Of a DNA stretch of 64,000 nucleotides, positions 1 through 7,914 are shown piece after piece. A model generated the notes under the pieces. The model was not told where the DNA came from. It saw only the letters and a list, made by a program, of their open reading frames with translations, and searched no databases. The stretch's first letter is position 1; each line of letters begins with the position of its first letter. A program made the position numbers and the translations under genes. The DNA is from Edaphobacter dinghuensis (GTDB lineage: Bacteria > Acidobacteriota > Terriglobia > Terriglobales > Acidobacteriaceae): NCBI RefSeq assembly GCF_014640335.1, contig NZ_BMGT01000002.1, positions 1,054,001 to 1,118,000 of the forward strand, given 5' to 3'.

Positions 1-33
1 CCCGTTTCCTTTTGCGAACAATCCATCAGTCAT
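1..33 (-). CDS. 5' end of next dcw gene, possibly murC (partial)
   Basis: An ATG at 33-31 overlaps the murG stop codon as ATGA, and the frame stays open to the window edge, giving 11 residues (MTDGLFAKGNG). The four-base overlap is the same coupling seen between murE and murF here, so a translationally coupled gene is likely. In this type of cluster murC (UDP-N-acetylmuramate-alanine ligase) usually follows murG, and MurC proteins often begin with a short Phe-Ala-Lys stretch before the nucleotide-binding loop. Eleven residues are too few to prove the identity. Confidence 0.4.
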   Translation of the reverse strand, partial: MTDGLFAKGNG

Positions 34-1148
34 AGGCGCTTCGCCAATTGCAGCACCATCTCTCCAATCGACTTCACCGCCGCAGGATGCGCCAACGCCC
101 GTGCACTCTCCGCCATCTCCTGCCGTCGTGAATCATCTGCCAGCAGTTGCTGCAACACCTGCAATAAACGCTCCTCGTTCAGCGAGGACTCGACGATCAT
201 CTCCGCTGCCCCTGCAGCGACAAATGCATCGGCATTCTTCCGCTGATGGTCGTCAGCCGCCTGAGGAAACGGCACCAGAACAGAAGCCCTGCCCGCCGCC
301 GCAAGCTCCGCAATCGTGCTCGCACCGCTGCGGCAAAGGATCAGGTCCGCCGCCGCAAACTGCGCTGCCATGTCATCCAGATAAGGCGTCACCGTGACCC
401 GCTCAAAACCAATCCCCAGATCACGGTATATAGCGAGCGTTGTCTCCCCATGCCGGCCGCCGGTCTGATGTACCACATCGAGCGTCGGGAAGGCGTCCAG
501 AAGCCGCGTCATCGCCCTCGGCATCAGTTCGTTGAATACGCGAGCACCCTGACTGGCCCCGAATACCAGCAGCCTCTTGCTCTCGCCCTGCTCTTTTTTG
601 CCAATCGCAAAAAACTCAGGCCGTACCGGTGTTCCTGTGACCTGTGCCCTGCGAAAATAACGGCGCGTCTCCTCGAAGTTCACCGCAGCCGCCGTCACCA
701 GCCGCCCCACCAGACGGTTCGCCAGCCCCGGAACGGCGTTCGGCTCAAACGCCAGTGTCGGCACCCGCAGCAAAATCGCCGCCATCATCGCCGGGCCGGA
801 GGCATAGCCACCCACTCCCACAACAACATCCGGCTTAAAGTTCCGCAGAAGCCCAACGCAGCGCCCCACGCCTAACGGAAGATCCATCAGCGTACGCAAC
901 CGAGTAGCCACGCTGACATTTTTCAATTGCCCAACATGAATCAGTTCGAGTGGAAATCCCGCCTCCGGCACCAGCCGCGTCTCCAGCCCTCGCGCCGTCC
1001 CTACAAAACGAACCTCAGCACCAGTGGTATCCCGTAGCTCCCGCGCAATCGCCAGCGCCGGAATCACATGACCGCCAGTTCCTCCCCCCGCTATCAGAAC
1101 CCGTAGCCCCACGCTCTTCGCCGCTTGCCCCACGTCAGTCGATCTCAC
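30..1148 (-). CDS. murG: MurG, lipid II synthase (GlcNAc transferase)
   Basis: This 372-residue protein transfers GlcNAc from UDP-GlcNAc to lipid I on the inner face of the cytoplasmic membrane, making lipid II. The N-terminal GGGTGGH loop lies at residues 21-27. The C-terminal donor-binding half has FGASQGARVFNEL near residue 196 and CRSGASTIAELAAAG followed by PFPQAADDHQ near 272-300, both typical of the family. Its length is usual. The chosen start overlaps the end of ftsW by 14 bases, which suggests translational coupling inside the division and cell wall operon. The identity is secure; the start could be a few codons downstream. Confidence 0.96.
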   Translation of the reverse strand: MRSTDVGQAAKSVGLRVLIAGGGTGGHVIPALAIARELRDTTGAEVRFVGTARGLETRLVPEAGFPLELIHVGQLKNVSVATRLRTLMDLPLGVGRCVGLLRNFKPDVVVGVGGYASGPAMMAAILLRVPTLAFEPNAVPGLANRLVGRLVTAAAVNFEETRRYFRRAQVTGTPVRPEFFAIGKKEQGESKRLLVFGASQGARVFNELMPRAMTRLLDAFPTLDVVHQTGGRHGETTLAIYRDLGIGFERVTVTPYLDDMAAQFAAADLILCRSGASTIAELAAAGRASVLVPFPQAADDHQRKNADAFVAAGAAEMIVESSLNEERLLQVLQQLLADDSRRQEMAESARALAHPAAVKSIGEMVLQLAKRL

Positions 1149-2226
1149 GAGTTACGTTCAGCAGAACGCCCATACATGCCATCGTGACAAACAACGACGT
1201 TCCTCCGAACGAGATAAAGGGCAGCGTGATTCCCTTCGTCGGCAGCAGTGCAACCACGACGCTCATGTTGAAGAACGCCTGAATCAGGATCGCCGAGGTA
1301 ATCCCAAAGGCGAGAAACCTCGCAAAGGGATCAGTCGAAAGAAACGCCGCCCGCAGGCCGCGATAGCCGAGAAACACAAACATCGCGACTACAGCCACAG
1401 CGCCAATCAATCCAAGCTCTTCGCAGATATTCGCAAAGATGAAGTCCGTATGCGGCTCCGGCAGGTAGAACAGCTTCTGCCGTCCTTCCATCAATCCAAG
1501 CCCGCGAATTCCCCCCGTACCAACGGCAATCAGAGACTGCAGAATATGGAACCCTGTCCCTCTAGGGTCGGCCTCGGGATTCACAAAGGCCAACATGCGC
1601 GCACGCCGCCAGGGCACACGAAACAGCATGTAATAAAGCACAGGAGAGGCACACGCCAGCGCGATCCCGATGTAGCGCACCTGCAATCCCGCAAGGTAAA
1701 GCATCAGCATGGTGACCGCGGCACACACAATCGCTGTCCCCAAATCAGGTTCTTTGAGGATGAGCGCAATGAACAGCAACGGCGGCAGCGCGGCCCGCAG
1801 CACGGTCCCTCGCCAGTCATCCATCTTGTGCATCCGCGTCTGCAAAAAGTACGCAAGAAACAAAATCAGCACAGGAGTCGCCAGCTCCGAAGGCTGAAAG
1901 CTGAATGCTCCGAAGCGAAACCAGCGATGCGTGTTATGAGAGTCGCGGCTGGCAAAGACCGCCATCAGCAACAGCATCGTCCCCGCAACCAACGGAAAGA
2001 CCACCCTGGGATTGTTATAGTGGCGATAGTCGACCCGCATCAGCAGCACCAGCGCCACCATGCCAAACCCGGCCCAGATCGACTGCCGAATCATGAAGTA
2101 ATACGCCGAGCCGAACTGCGACTTGGCCATCACCGCGGACGCGGAAAACACCATCACCAGCCCAAACAGCACCAGCAGCAGCACCACTCCGAAGAGCCAC
2201 TTGTCCACTCCTACTCTCTTCGCCAT
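1135..2226 (-). CDS. ftsW: FtsW, SEDS-family septal peptidoglycan polymerase
   Basis: A 363-residue polytopic membrane protein of the SEDS family, which polymerises lipid II at the division septum together with a class B penicillin-binding protein. About ten hydrophobic segments are visible, and the conserved stretch HTDFIFANICEELGLIGA lies near residue 257. It sits between murD and murG, the usual place for ftsW rather than rodA, and its partner PBP (ftsI) is encoded in the same cluster. No oddities were seen. Confidence 0.95.
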   Translation of the reverse strand: MAKRVGVDKWLFGVVLLLVLFGLVMVFSASAVMAKSQFGSAYYFMIRQSIWAGFGMVALVLLMRVDYRHYNNPRVVFPLVAGTMLLLMAVFASRDSHNTHRWFRFGAFSFQPSELATPVLILFLAYFLQTRMHKMDDWRGTVLRAALPPLLFIALILKEPDLGTAIVCAAVTMLMLYLAGLQVRYIGIALACASPVLYYMLFRVPWRRARMLAFVNPEADPRGTGFHILQSLIAVGTGGIRGLGLMEGRQKLFYLPEPHTDFIFANICEELGLIGAVAVVAMFVFLGYRGLRAAFLSTDPFARFLAFGITSAILIQAFFNMSVVVALLPTKGITLPFISFGGTSLFVTMACMGVLLNVTREID

Positions 2227-2242
2227 TCCGTCCGCTTCCTGC

Positions 2243-2284
2243 CCGCTGTCGCTGTGATTGATCCTGCTGTTGCCGTGATTGATT
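2243..2284. repeat. Two-copy 21-bp tandem repeat at the murD 3' end
   Basis: Bases 2243-2263 and 2264-2284 are two direct copies with 4 mismatches, each ending in the core GTGATTGAT. The second copy reaches the first base of the murD stop codon, so the duplication fills the murD-ftsW spacer. Confidence 0.75.
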
Positions 2285-3639
2285 TAGCTCAATTCGTTGA
2301 CTAACTGCCGAAAAACCTGTCCCCGATGCTCGTAGTTTTCGAACTGGTCAAAGCTCGAGCAAGCCGGAGCCAGCAGAACCACGTCCCCAGCCACAGCACC
2401 CTTCGACGCCTCGGCCACGGCAGCCTGCATCGTCTCCGCTGAAACTATCTTCACCACTCCCTGCAACTGCCGCTCAATCTTTTCGGCGGCTGAACCAATC
2501 GTATAAACAATCTTCACCCGCTCCTTCAAAAGATCGGCCATCGCACCGTAGTCGGAGTTCTTGTCCTTGCCGCCAAGAATCAGATGAATGCCGCCAGCAA
2601 ACGAGGCCACCGCCTTCATCGCCGCATCCACATTCGTCGCCTTCGAATCGTTATAGAACTCCACACCGCGCAGCAGCCGCACAAACTCCAGCCGATGCTC
2701 CACGCCTTTGAACTCCGCAACCGAAGCCCGAATCTTCTCCGCCGAAATCCCCGCCAGCCGCGCTGCACAAACCGCCGCCAGCACGTTCTCAACGTTATGC
2801 GCGCCCTTTAGCCGAATCTCCGCCACCGGCATCACCGGCTCAGGCTTGTCACCCTCTTTCGCAACAAAGAAGATGCTCTCGCCATGGACAAAGGCCCCCT
2901 GCTTGACTGGCCGCCGCGGACTGAACCAGTAGATCTGTGCCCGTGTCTTCGCCGCCACCATCTGCGTCGGCTTGTCTTCTCCGTTCAGAACCAGAAAATC
3001 ACTCGCCTCCTGCCGCTCCGTAATCCGCGCCTTCGCCGCAGCATAGTTCTCAAAGCTGCCATGGCGATCCAGATGGTCTGGCGTGATGTTCAACACTACC
3101 GAGATCCACGGATGAAACTCCTCAATCGTCTCCAGTTGAAAGCTCGAAACCTCCAGCACGCTCACCGTATCCGCTGTGCTCTTCGCCACCAGATCGATCA
3201 CCGGCAAGCCGATATTGCCGCCCACCAGCGTCGACATGCCACCATCTTCAAATATCTTGCCCAGCAGAGTCGTCGTAGTCGTCTTCCCGTTCGATCCCGT
3301 AATCGCCACAACTTTGCCTTGCAGAAATCGGCTGGCCAGCTCCAGCTCCCCAATCACCGGCAGGCCAAACGCCTTCACCTGCTTCACCTCGGGAGTATCC
3401 ATCGGCACTCCCGGCGACACCACAATCAAATCCTGCCGCCGAAAGGTCAGCAACCCATGCCCACCCGACTCGACCATAATCCCCGCATCCAGCAGCGCAG
3501 GAATCTCCTTCGCCAGCGCCTCCGCGCTGCGCGTGTCGCTCACCGTCACCTGCGCGCCCTGCGCCCGCAAAAACAGCGCAGACGACAGCCCACTCTTCCC
3601 CAACCCCACCACCAACACCCGTTTATTCTTCAGTTCCAT
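2284..3639 (-). CDS. murD: MurD, UDP-MurNAc-L-alanine:D-glutamate ligase
   Basis: This 451-residue cytoplasmic ligase adds D-glutamate to UDP-MurNAc-L-Ala using ATP. The N-terminal nucleotide fold begins VLVVGLGKSGLS near residue 8. The ATP loop ITGSNGKTTTTTLL is near residue 113, and the signature NDSKATNVDA near residue 331 is diagnostic for MurD within the Mur ligases. Length is normal. It lies 19 bases downstream of mraY in the same direction. A tandem repeat follows its stop. Confidence 0.97.
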   Translation of the reverse strand: MELKNKRVLVVGLGKSGLSSALFLRAQGAQVTVSDTRSAEALAKEIPALLDAGIMVESGGHGLLTFRRQDLIVVSPGVPMDTPEVKQVKAFGLPVIGELELASRFLQGKVVAITGSNGKTTTTTLLGKIFEDGGMSTLVGGNIGLPVIDLVAKSTADTVSVLEVSSFQLETIEEFHPWISVVLNITPDHLDRHGSFENYAAAKARITERQEASDFLVLNGEDKPTQMVAAKTRAQIYWFSPRRPVKQGAFVHGESIFFVAKEGDKPEPVMPVAEIRLKGAHNVENVLAAVCAARLAGISAEKIRASVAEFKGVEHRLEFVRLLRGVEFYNDSKATNVDAAMKAVASFAGGIHLILGGKDKNSDYGAMADLLKERVKIVYTIGSAAEKIERQLQGVVKIVSAETMQAAVAEASKGAVAGDVVLLAPACSSFDQFENYEHRGQVFRQLVNELS

Positions 3640-3658
3640 AACTTTTCCAATCTCTCAA

Positions 3659-4795
3659 TCAGCGGAGCTTCAAAGTCGTCAAAGCAAACAGAGCAAACAC
3701 CAGCGCCATAATCCAAAACCGCGCAATCACCTTCGACTCCGACCACCCCATCAACTCAAAGTGATGATGCAGCGGAGCCATCTTGAAGATGCGTTTCCCA
3801 TTGCGCAGCTTATAGCTCCCAACCTGGAGCATCACGCTCACTGCCTCCAGAATAAACACCCCGCCGATAAATGGCAGCAGCAGCTCCTGCTTGATGACCA
3901 CAGCCACCGTACCGATCGCCCCACCCAGCGCAAGGCTACCCACGTCCCCCATAAAGATCTCCGCCGGATGAGCGTTATACCAGAGGAAGCCGATACTCGC
4001 GCCCACCATCGCCCCGCAAAACACCGTCAACTCGCTCACCAGCGGCATCCGCTGCAACTCCAGATAATCGGCAAAAACAACATGCCCACTCACATAGGTC
4101 AGCACCGTCAGCGCACCCGCCGCAATAATCGTGCAGCCAATCGCCAGCCCGTCGAGACCATCAGTAAGATTCACCGCATTGCTCGAACCCGCAATCACAA
4201 TCATCACAAAGACAACAAAACCCGCATACCCCAGCCACCACACATGGGGCATATGCAACAGGCTGTCGATCACAAGGTCCGGACGAAACCGCTTCGCAAA
4301 CGGCACCATCAACCGAGTCGAATAGTTTCCATGCGTCTCCAGCCCCACCAGCGCCACAGCCACACCGCCGCTCACCAGAAGCTGCAATCCCAGCTTCGCC
4401 CGCGCCGTCAGTCCCTGGTTCCTGCGATGCACTACCTTGATGTAGTCATCCGCAAATCCTATTGCGCCAAAGGCCAGCGTCGACAGCATCACCAGCCACA
4501 CCAGCGGGTTCGACAGATCCGACCACAGCAGCGTCGGCACCAGCACCGAGATCAGAATCAGCACACCGCCCATCGTCGGCGTTCCGCTCTTCTTCTGGTG
4601 CGACTGCGGCCCCTCTTCGCGGATGTACTGCCCAATCTGAAACTCGCGCAGCTTCTCAATCACATACGGCCCAATCAGCAGGCCGATCAGCAACGCCGTC
4701 AGGCTCGCGAATACCGTACGAAACGTGAGGTAGCGAAAGATACGAAAGAGACGAAAATAAGGAAATAACTTCTGATAGAGCAGCCAATAGAGCAA
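3659..4795 (-). CDS. mraY: MraY, phospho-MurNAc-pentapeptide translocase
   Basis: A 378-residue integral membrane enzyme that attaches phospho-MurNAc-pentapeptide to undecaprenyl phosphate, giving lipid I. Key family motifs are present: [10 protein letters not shown] near residue 68, FADDYIKV near 113, [13 protein letters not shown] near 206, [10 protein letters not shown] near 285 and the histidine cluster PLHHHFE near 343. The N-terminus and overall length match the family. It lies between murF and murD in conventional order, with a 160-base spacer after murF that shows no gene. Confidence 0.97.
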   Translation of the reverse strand: MLYWLLYQKLFPYFRLFRIFRYLTFRTVFASLTALLIGLLIGPYVIEKLREFQIGQYIREEGPQSHQKKSGTPTMGGVLILISVLVPTLLWSDLSNPLVWLVMLSTLAFGAIGFADDYIKVVHRRNQGLTARAKLGLQLLVSGGVAVALVGLETHGNYSTRLMVPFAKRFRPDLVIDSLLHMPHVWWLGYAGFVVFVMIVIAGSSNAVNLTDGLDGLAIGCTIIAAGALTVLTYVSGHVVFADYLELQRMPLVSELTVFCGAMVGASIGFLWYNAHPAEIFMGDVGSLALGGAIGTVAVVIKQELLLPFIGGVFILEAVSVMLQVGSYKLRNGKRIFKMAPLHHHFELMGWSESKVIARFWIMALVFALFALTTLKLR

Positions 4796-4955
4796 AACGT
4801 CTCCGCCTTCAAACCACAGTCAATTCGCGGCCGCGTGGCTCCCGCCGCAAACTCATCGCTATCTTAACAGGCGTACGCCCACTCGCCACGCGGCATTTTC
4901 CTCCGCGAACCAAAACACATTCCGCTTCTGACACAAGCTCGCTCGCCGCGAAATC

Positions 4956-6332
4956 CTAAGCCAGCGCCGCAAAGGCCCGCTCCAGCTTCACTCCGCGAGA
5001 AGCCTTCAACAATACCGCATCGCCTGCACGCACGTTCTCCTGCAACCACTTACCGGCCGCATCTGCATCCGCCACATACACCGCTTCTACACCGCCCTCG
5101 CGAGCAGCCTTGACCAGAGCCTCCGCAGCGCCACGCACGCCAACCACCACGGTCACACCACGCTCCGCCATCCGCTTTCCACAAGCCGCGTGCAGCGCCT
5201 CACCCTCCGGCCCCAGCTCCAGCATCTCTCCGGCCACCACGATGTGCCGCTCGCCCGGCATAGCCATCAGCGCATCGACCATCGCATCGAGCGCCCTCGG
5301 GTTGGAGTTGTAGCAATCATTGATCAACGTTGCGCCCTGCCATTGCACCACCTCGCCGCGCTTATCCCCTGCGCGCAGCTCGCCCACCGCCGCCGCACAC
5401 TCCTCAAGACCCATGCCGCACTGCAACCCTGTGGCAATTGCCGCCAGCGCATTCGGAACATTATGCCGCCCCAGCATGTGCAACTGCACACTGGCCCGCT
5501 CGCCCCCGGCCTCCACCGTAAAGACCACGCCTTCAGCTCCCACCTCAGCCACATGCACCGCGCGCACCGCGACCCCTTCGTTCAACCCGTAAAAGACCGC
5601 TCGCTCGCCCATACCCCTGCCAAACGAAGCCACATAGTTGTCGTCGAAGTTCAACACTGCTATCCCATCCGCAGGCAGCGCTTCCACCAGCTCATACTTC
5701 GCCTGCGCAATCCCGGCAATGCCATCGGGGAAAAACTCCAGATGCACCGGCCCCACATTCGAGACGACCGCCCAGTCCGGCTCCGCAATCTTCGCCAGCG
5801 CCGCAATCTCCCCCGCATGGTTCATCCCCATCTCGATGACGGCAATCTCATGCTCCCGCTCCAGCTTCAGCAACTGCAACGGCAGCCCAAACCCGTTATT
5901 CAGATTTCCCTGTGACTTCAGCACCTTGAACCGCGCCGACAAAACCTGCGCCACAGCCTCCTTCGTCGTCGTCTTTCCCGCCGACCCGGTCACGCCGATC
6001 ACCCTTCCGCCCCACTGCCGCCGCACAGCATGGGCCAGCTTCTGCAACGCCAGCAACACGCAGTCCTCGCAGTCCGAGACCCGCAGCAGCTTCGTCTCAT
6101 CCACCTCCGCAGGCACCACCCAACGGTTACTCACCACTGCGGCAACCGCGCCATCAGCAAGCGCCGCCTGGACATAATCATGACCATCCAATCGCTCGCC
6201 CTTTACGGCAAAAAACAGATCACCCGCACCAATCGTCCGCGAATCAATCGAGTACCCCAGCGCCTCCGCAGAGGTATCGAACTCCCCGTCCGCGTGAATC
6301 CAATCTGCAACCTGACCCAGTGTTAACTTCAT
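4956..6332 (-). CDS. murF: MurF, UDP-MurNAc-tripeptide:D-Ala-D-Ala ligase
   Basis: This 458-residue ligase adds D-alanyl-D-alanine to the UDP-MurNAc-tripeptide. The ATP loop GVTGSAGKTTTKEAV is near residue 114, and INDCYNSNPRALDAM in the C-terminal half is a MurF hallmark. The start codon overlaps the murE stop as ATGA, so the two are translationally coupled. Length and domain order are usual. Confidence 0.97.
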   Translation of the reverse strand: MKLTLGQVADWIHADGEFDTSAEALGYSIDSRTIGAGDLFFAVKGERLDGHDYVQAALADGAVAAVVSNRWVVPAEVDETKLLRVSDCEDCVLLALQKLAHAVRRQWGGRVIGVTGSAGKTTTKEAVAQVLSARFKVLKSQGNLNNGFGLPLQLLKLEREHEIAVIEMGMNHAGEIAALAKIAEPDWAVVSNVGPVHLEFFPDGIAGIAQAKYELVEALPADGIAVLNFDDNYVASFGRGMGERAVFYGLNEGVAVRAVHVAEVGAEGVVFTVEAGGERASVQLHMLGRHNVPNALAAIATGLQCGMGLEECAAAVGELRAGDKRGEVVQWQGATLINDCYNSNPRALDAMVDALMAMPGERHIVVAGEMLELGPEGEALHAACGKRMAERGVTVVVGVRGAAEALVKAAREGGVEAVYVADADAAGKWLQENVRAGDAVLLKASRGVKLERAFAALA

Positions 6333-7825
6333 GCAATCTCCTTCAAAGCCGCGGCAGCCACAGCCACATCGTCAAAGGGCACAGTTCCATCCCGCAGAAC
6401 CTGCACCTTCTCATGGCCCTTGCCTGCCAGCAGCACAATGTCTCCAGCTCTCGCCGAACGGATCGCAATCTCAATCGCTCCCGCACGGTCTTCTTCTACG
6501 ATGCAAGTTGTGCCTGTCGCAGTTACACCAGCCAGCGCTTCTTCGATAATCGCCATCGGCTCTTCACTACGCGGATTATCGCTGGTCAATACAACCAAAT
6601 CGCTGCCTTCACCAGCAGCTTTTCCCATCCGTGGCCGTTTCGTGCGGTCCCTGTCCCCTCCACAGCCAAACAACGTAATCACACGCCCACCACGCTCCTT
6701 CACTAACTCACGGCCCAGCGCAATTAAATTGCGCAAAGCATCATCGGTATGCGCATAATCCACCACCACCGTAATGCCCGTATCGCCCGAAGGCACCACC
6801 TCAAACCGCCCCGGCACTTGAGCACCAGCAGCAGCCCCCACAGCAATCTCATCCAGCGTCAATCCACGTGCCCACGCCGCCGCACTCGCCGCCAGCAAGT
6901 TGTAGACATTCACGCGCCCCGTCAGCGGCGACCGCATCTCAACCACACCCGCAGGCGTCATCATCCGAAACCGAGTCTCCCCCGCCAGCATCTGCACCGA
7001 CTCAGCACGAAACTCGCCCCATCCCTCCATCCCATACGACAACACCTGCGACTGCCCCGCAATTGCTACCAGCCTCTCGCCATAAGGATCATCCGCATTC
7101 AACACCGCAACTCGCGGCGGCGGCGCACCCACGCCTTCAAACAACCGCGTCTTCGCTGCAAAATAAGCCTCCATCGTCTCGTGATAATCCAGATGGTCCT
7201 GCGTCAGATTTGTAAAGATAGCCACATCCACAGGCAGCCCCCAAACCCGCTCCTGCTCCAGCGCATGGCTCGACATCTCCATCACTGCCTCAGTCGCACC
7301 CGCCTTCACCCCATCGGCAAAGATCGCCAGCACGTCCCGGCTCTCCGGCGTCGTATGCGGAGACACCCGCACCTCATCGCCCACATGCGTCTCAATCGTC
7401 CCAATCAGCACGCACGTCCGCCGCACACTGCGCAACATCGCCTCCAGCAGAAACGCAGTCGTCGTCTTCCCATTCGTTCCCGTCACAGCGCTCAAAGCCA
7501 GCCGACGCTCAGGATGCCCCATCACCGCCGCACTCGCCTCAGCCAGCGCTCGCCGCCCATGCTCCACCAGCGCCACACCTACCGCCGCATCGTCCCGCCG
7601 CAAACCCTCATACGCCTCACGAGAATCCGTCACCACAGCCGCCGCACCCTGCGCCACCGCCGCCTCTATATACCGATTCCCATCCGTAGCTCCACCGCGC
7701 ATCGCAACAAACGCATCGCCGCGCCCCACTCGCCGCGAGTCATACTCAACGCCGGTAACCTCGACAGCAGGCGCACCCGCGCTCTCCACCACCCCAACAT
7801 TGGCTATAAAGTCAGTCCACCGCAT
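6329..7825 (-). CDS. murE: MurE, UDP-MurNAc-L-Ala-D-Glu:meso-diaminopimelate ligase
   Basis: This cytoplasmic ligase adds the third residue of the peptidoglycan stem peptide. The ATP loop VTGTNGKTTTAFLLEAM is in the central domain and SSHALEQERV follows. TSDNPRSEEP in the C-terminal domain contains the DNPR motif, which in this family reads meso-diaminopimelate rather than lysine, so the cell wall is predicted to be of the meso-DAP type. I placed the start at 7825 (MRWTDFI), 498 residues, because it fits the family N-terminus; an ATG at 7858 would add 11 residues. Neither has a clear ribosome-binding site. Confidence 0.95.
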   Translation of the reverse strand: MRWTDFIANVGVVESAGAPAVEVTGVEYDSRRVGRGDAFVAMRGGATDGNRYIEAAVAQGAAAVVTDSREAYEGLRRDDAAVGVALVEHGRRALAEASAAVMGHPERRLALSAVTGTNGKTTTAFLLEAMLRSVRRTCVLIGTIETHVGDEVRVSPHTTPESRDVLAIFADGVKAGATEAVMEMSSHALEQERVWGLPVDVAIFTNLTQDHLDYHETMEAYFAAKTRLFEGVGAPPPRVAVLNADDPYGERLVAIAGQSQVLSYGMEGWGEFRAESVQMLAGETRFRMMTPAGVVEMRSPLTGRVNVYNLLAASAAAWARGLTLDEIAVGAAAGAQVPGRFEVVPSGDTGITVVVDYAHTDDALRNLIALGRELVKERGGRVITLFGCGGDRDRTKRPRMGKAAGEGSDLVVLTSDNPRSEEPMAIIEEALAGVTATGTTCIVEEDRAGAIEIAIRSARAGDIVLLAGKGHEKVQVLRDGTVPFDDVAVAAAALKEIA

Positions 7826-7860
7826 AGGCCATTCTAAAGCCGACGGCAAGCAGAACATGT

Positions 7861-7914
7861 TCTGCTCGATCTTCTTTACTGCGTAAATCTGCTCTATTTT
7901 CTTTACCGCGTAAA
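7861..7914. repeat. Two-copy 27-bp tandem repeat spanning the ftsI stop
   Basis: Bases 7861-7887 and 7888-7914 are direct copies with 3 mismatches, each starting TCTGCTC and ending GCGTAAA. The second copy contains the ftsI stop codon and last codons, so the spacer between ftsI and murE looks like a duplication of the ftsI 3' end. Confidence 0.8.

Noticed and set aside
3176-4768. 530-codon plus-strand frame opposite murD and mraY
   Set aside because: It has low-complexity His/Gln/Arg composition and no domain, and overlaps two secure genes on the other strand.
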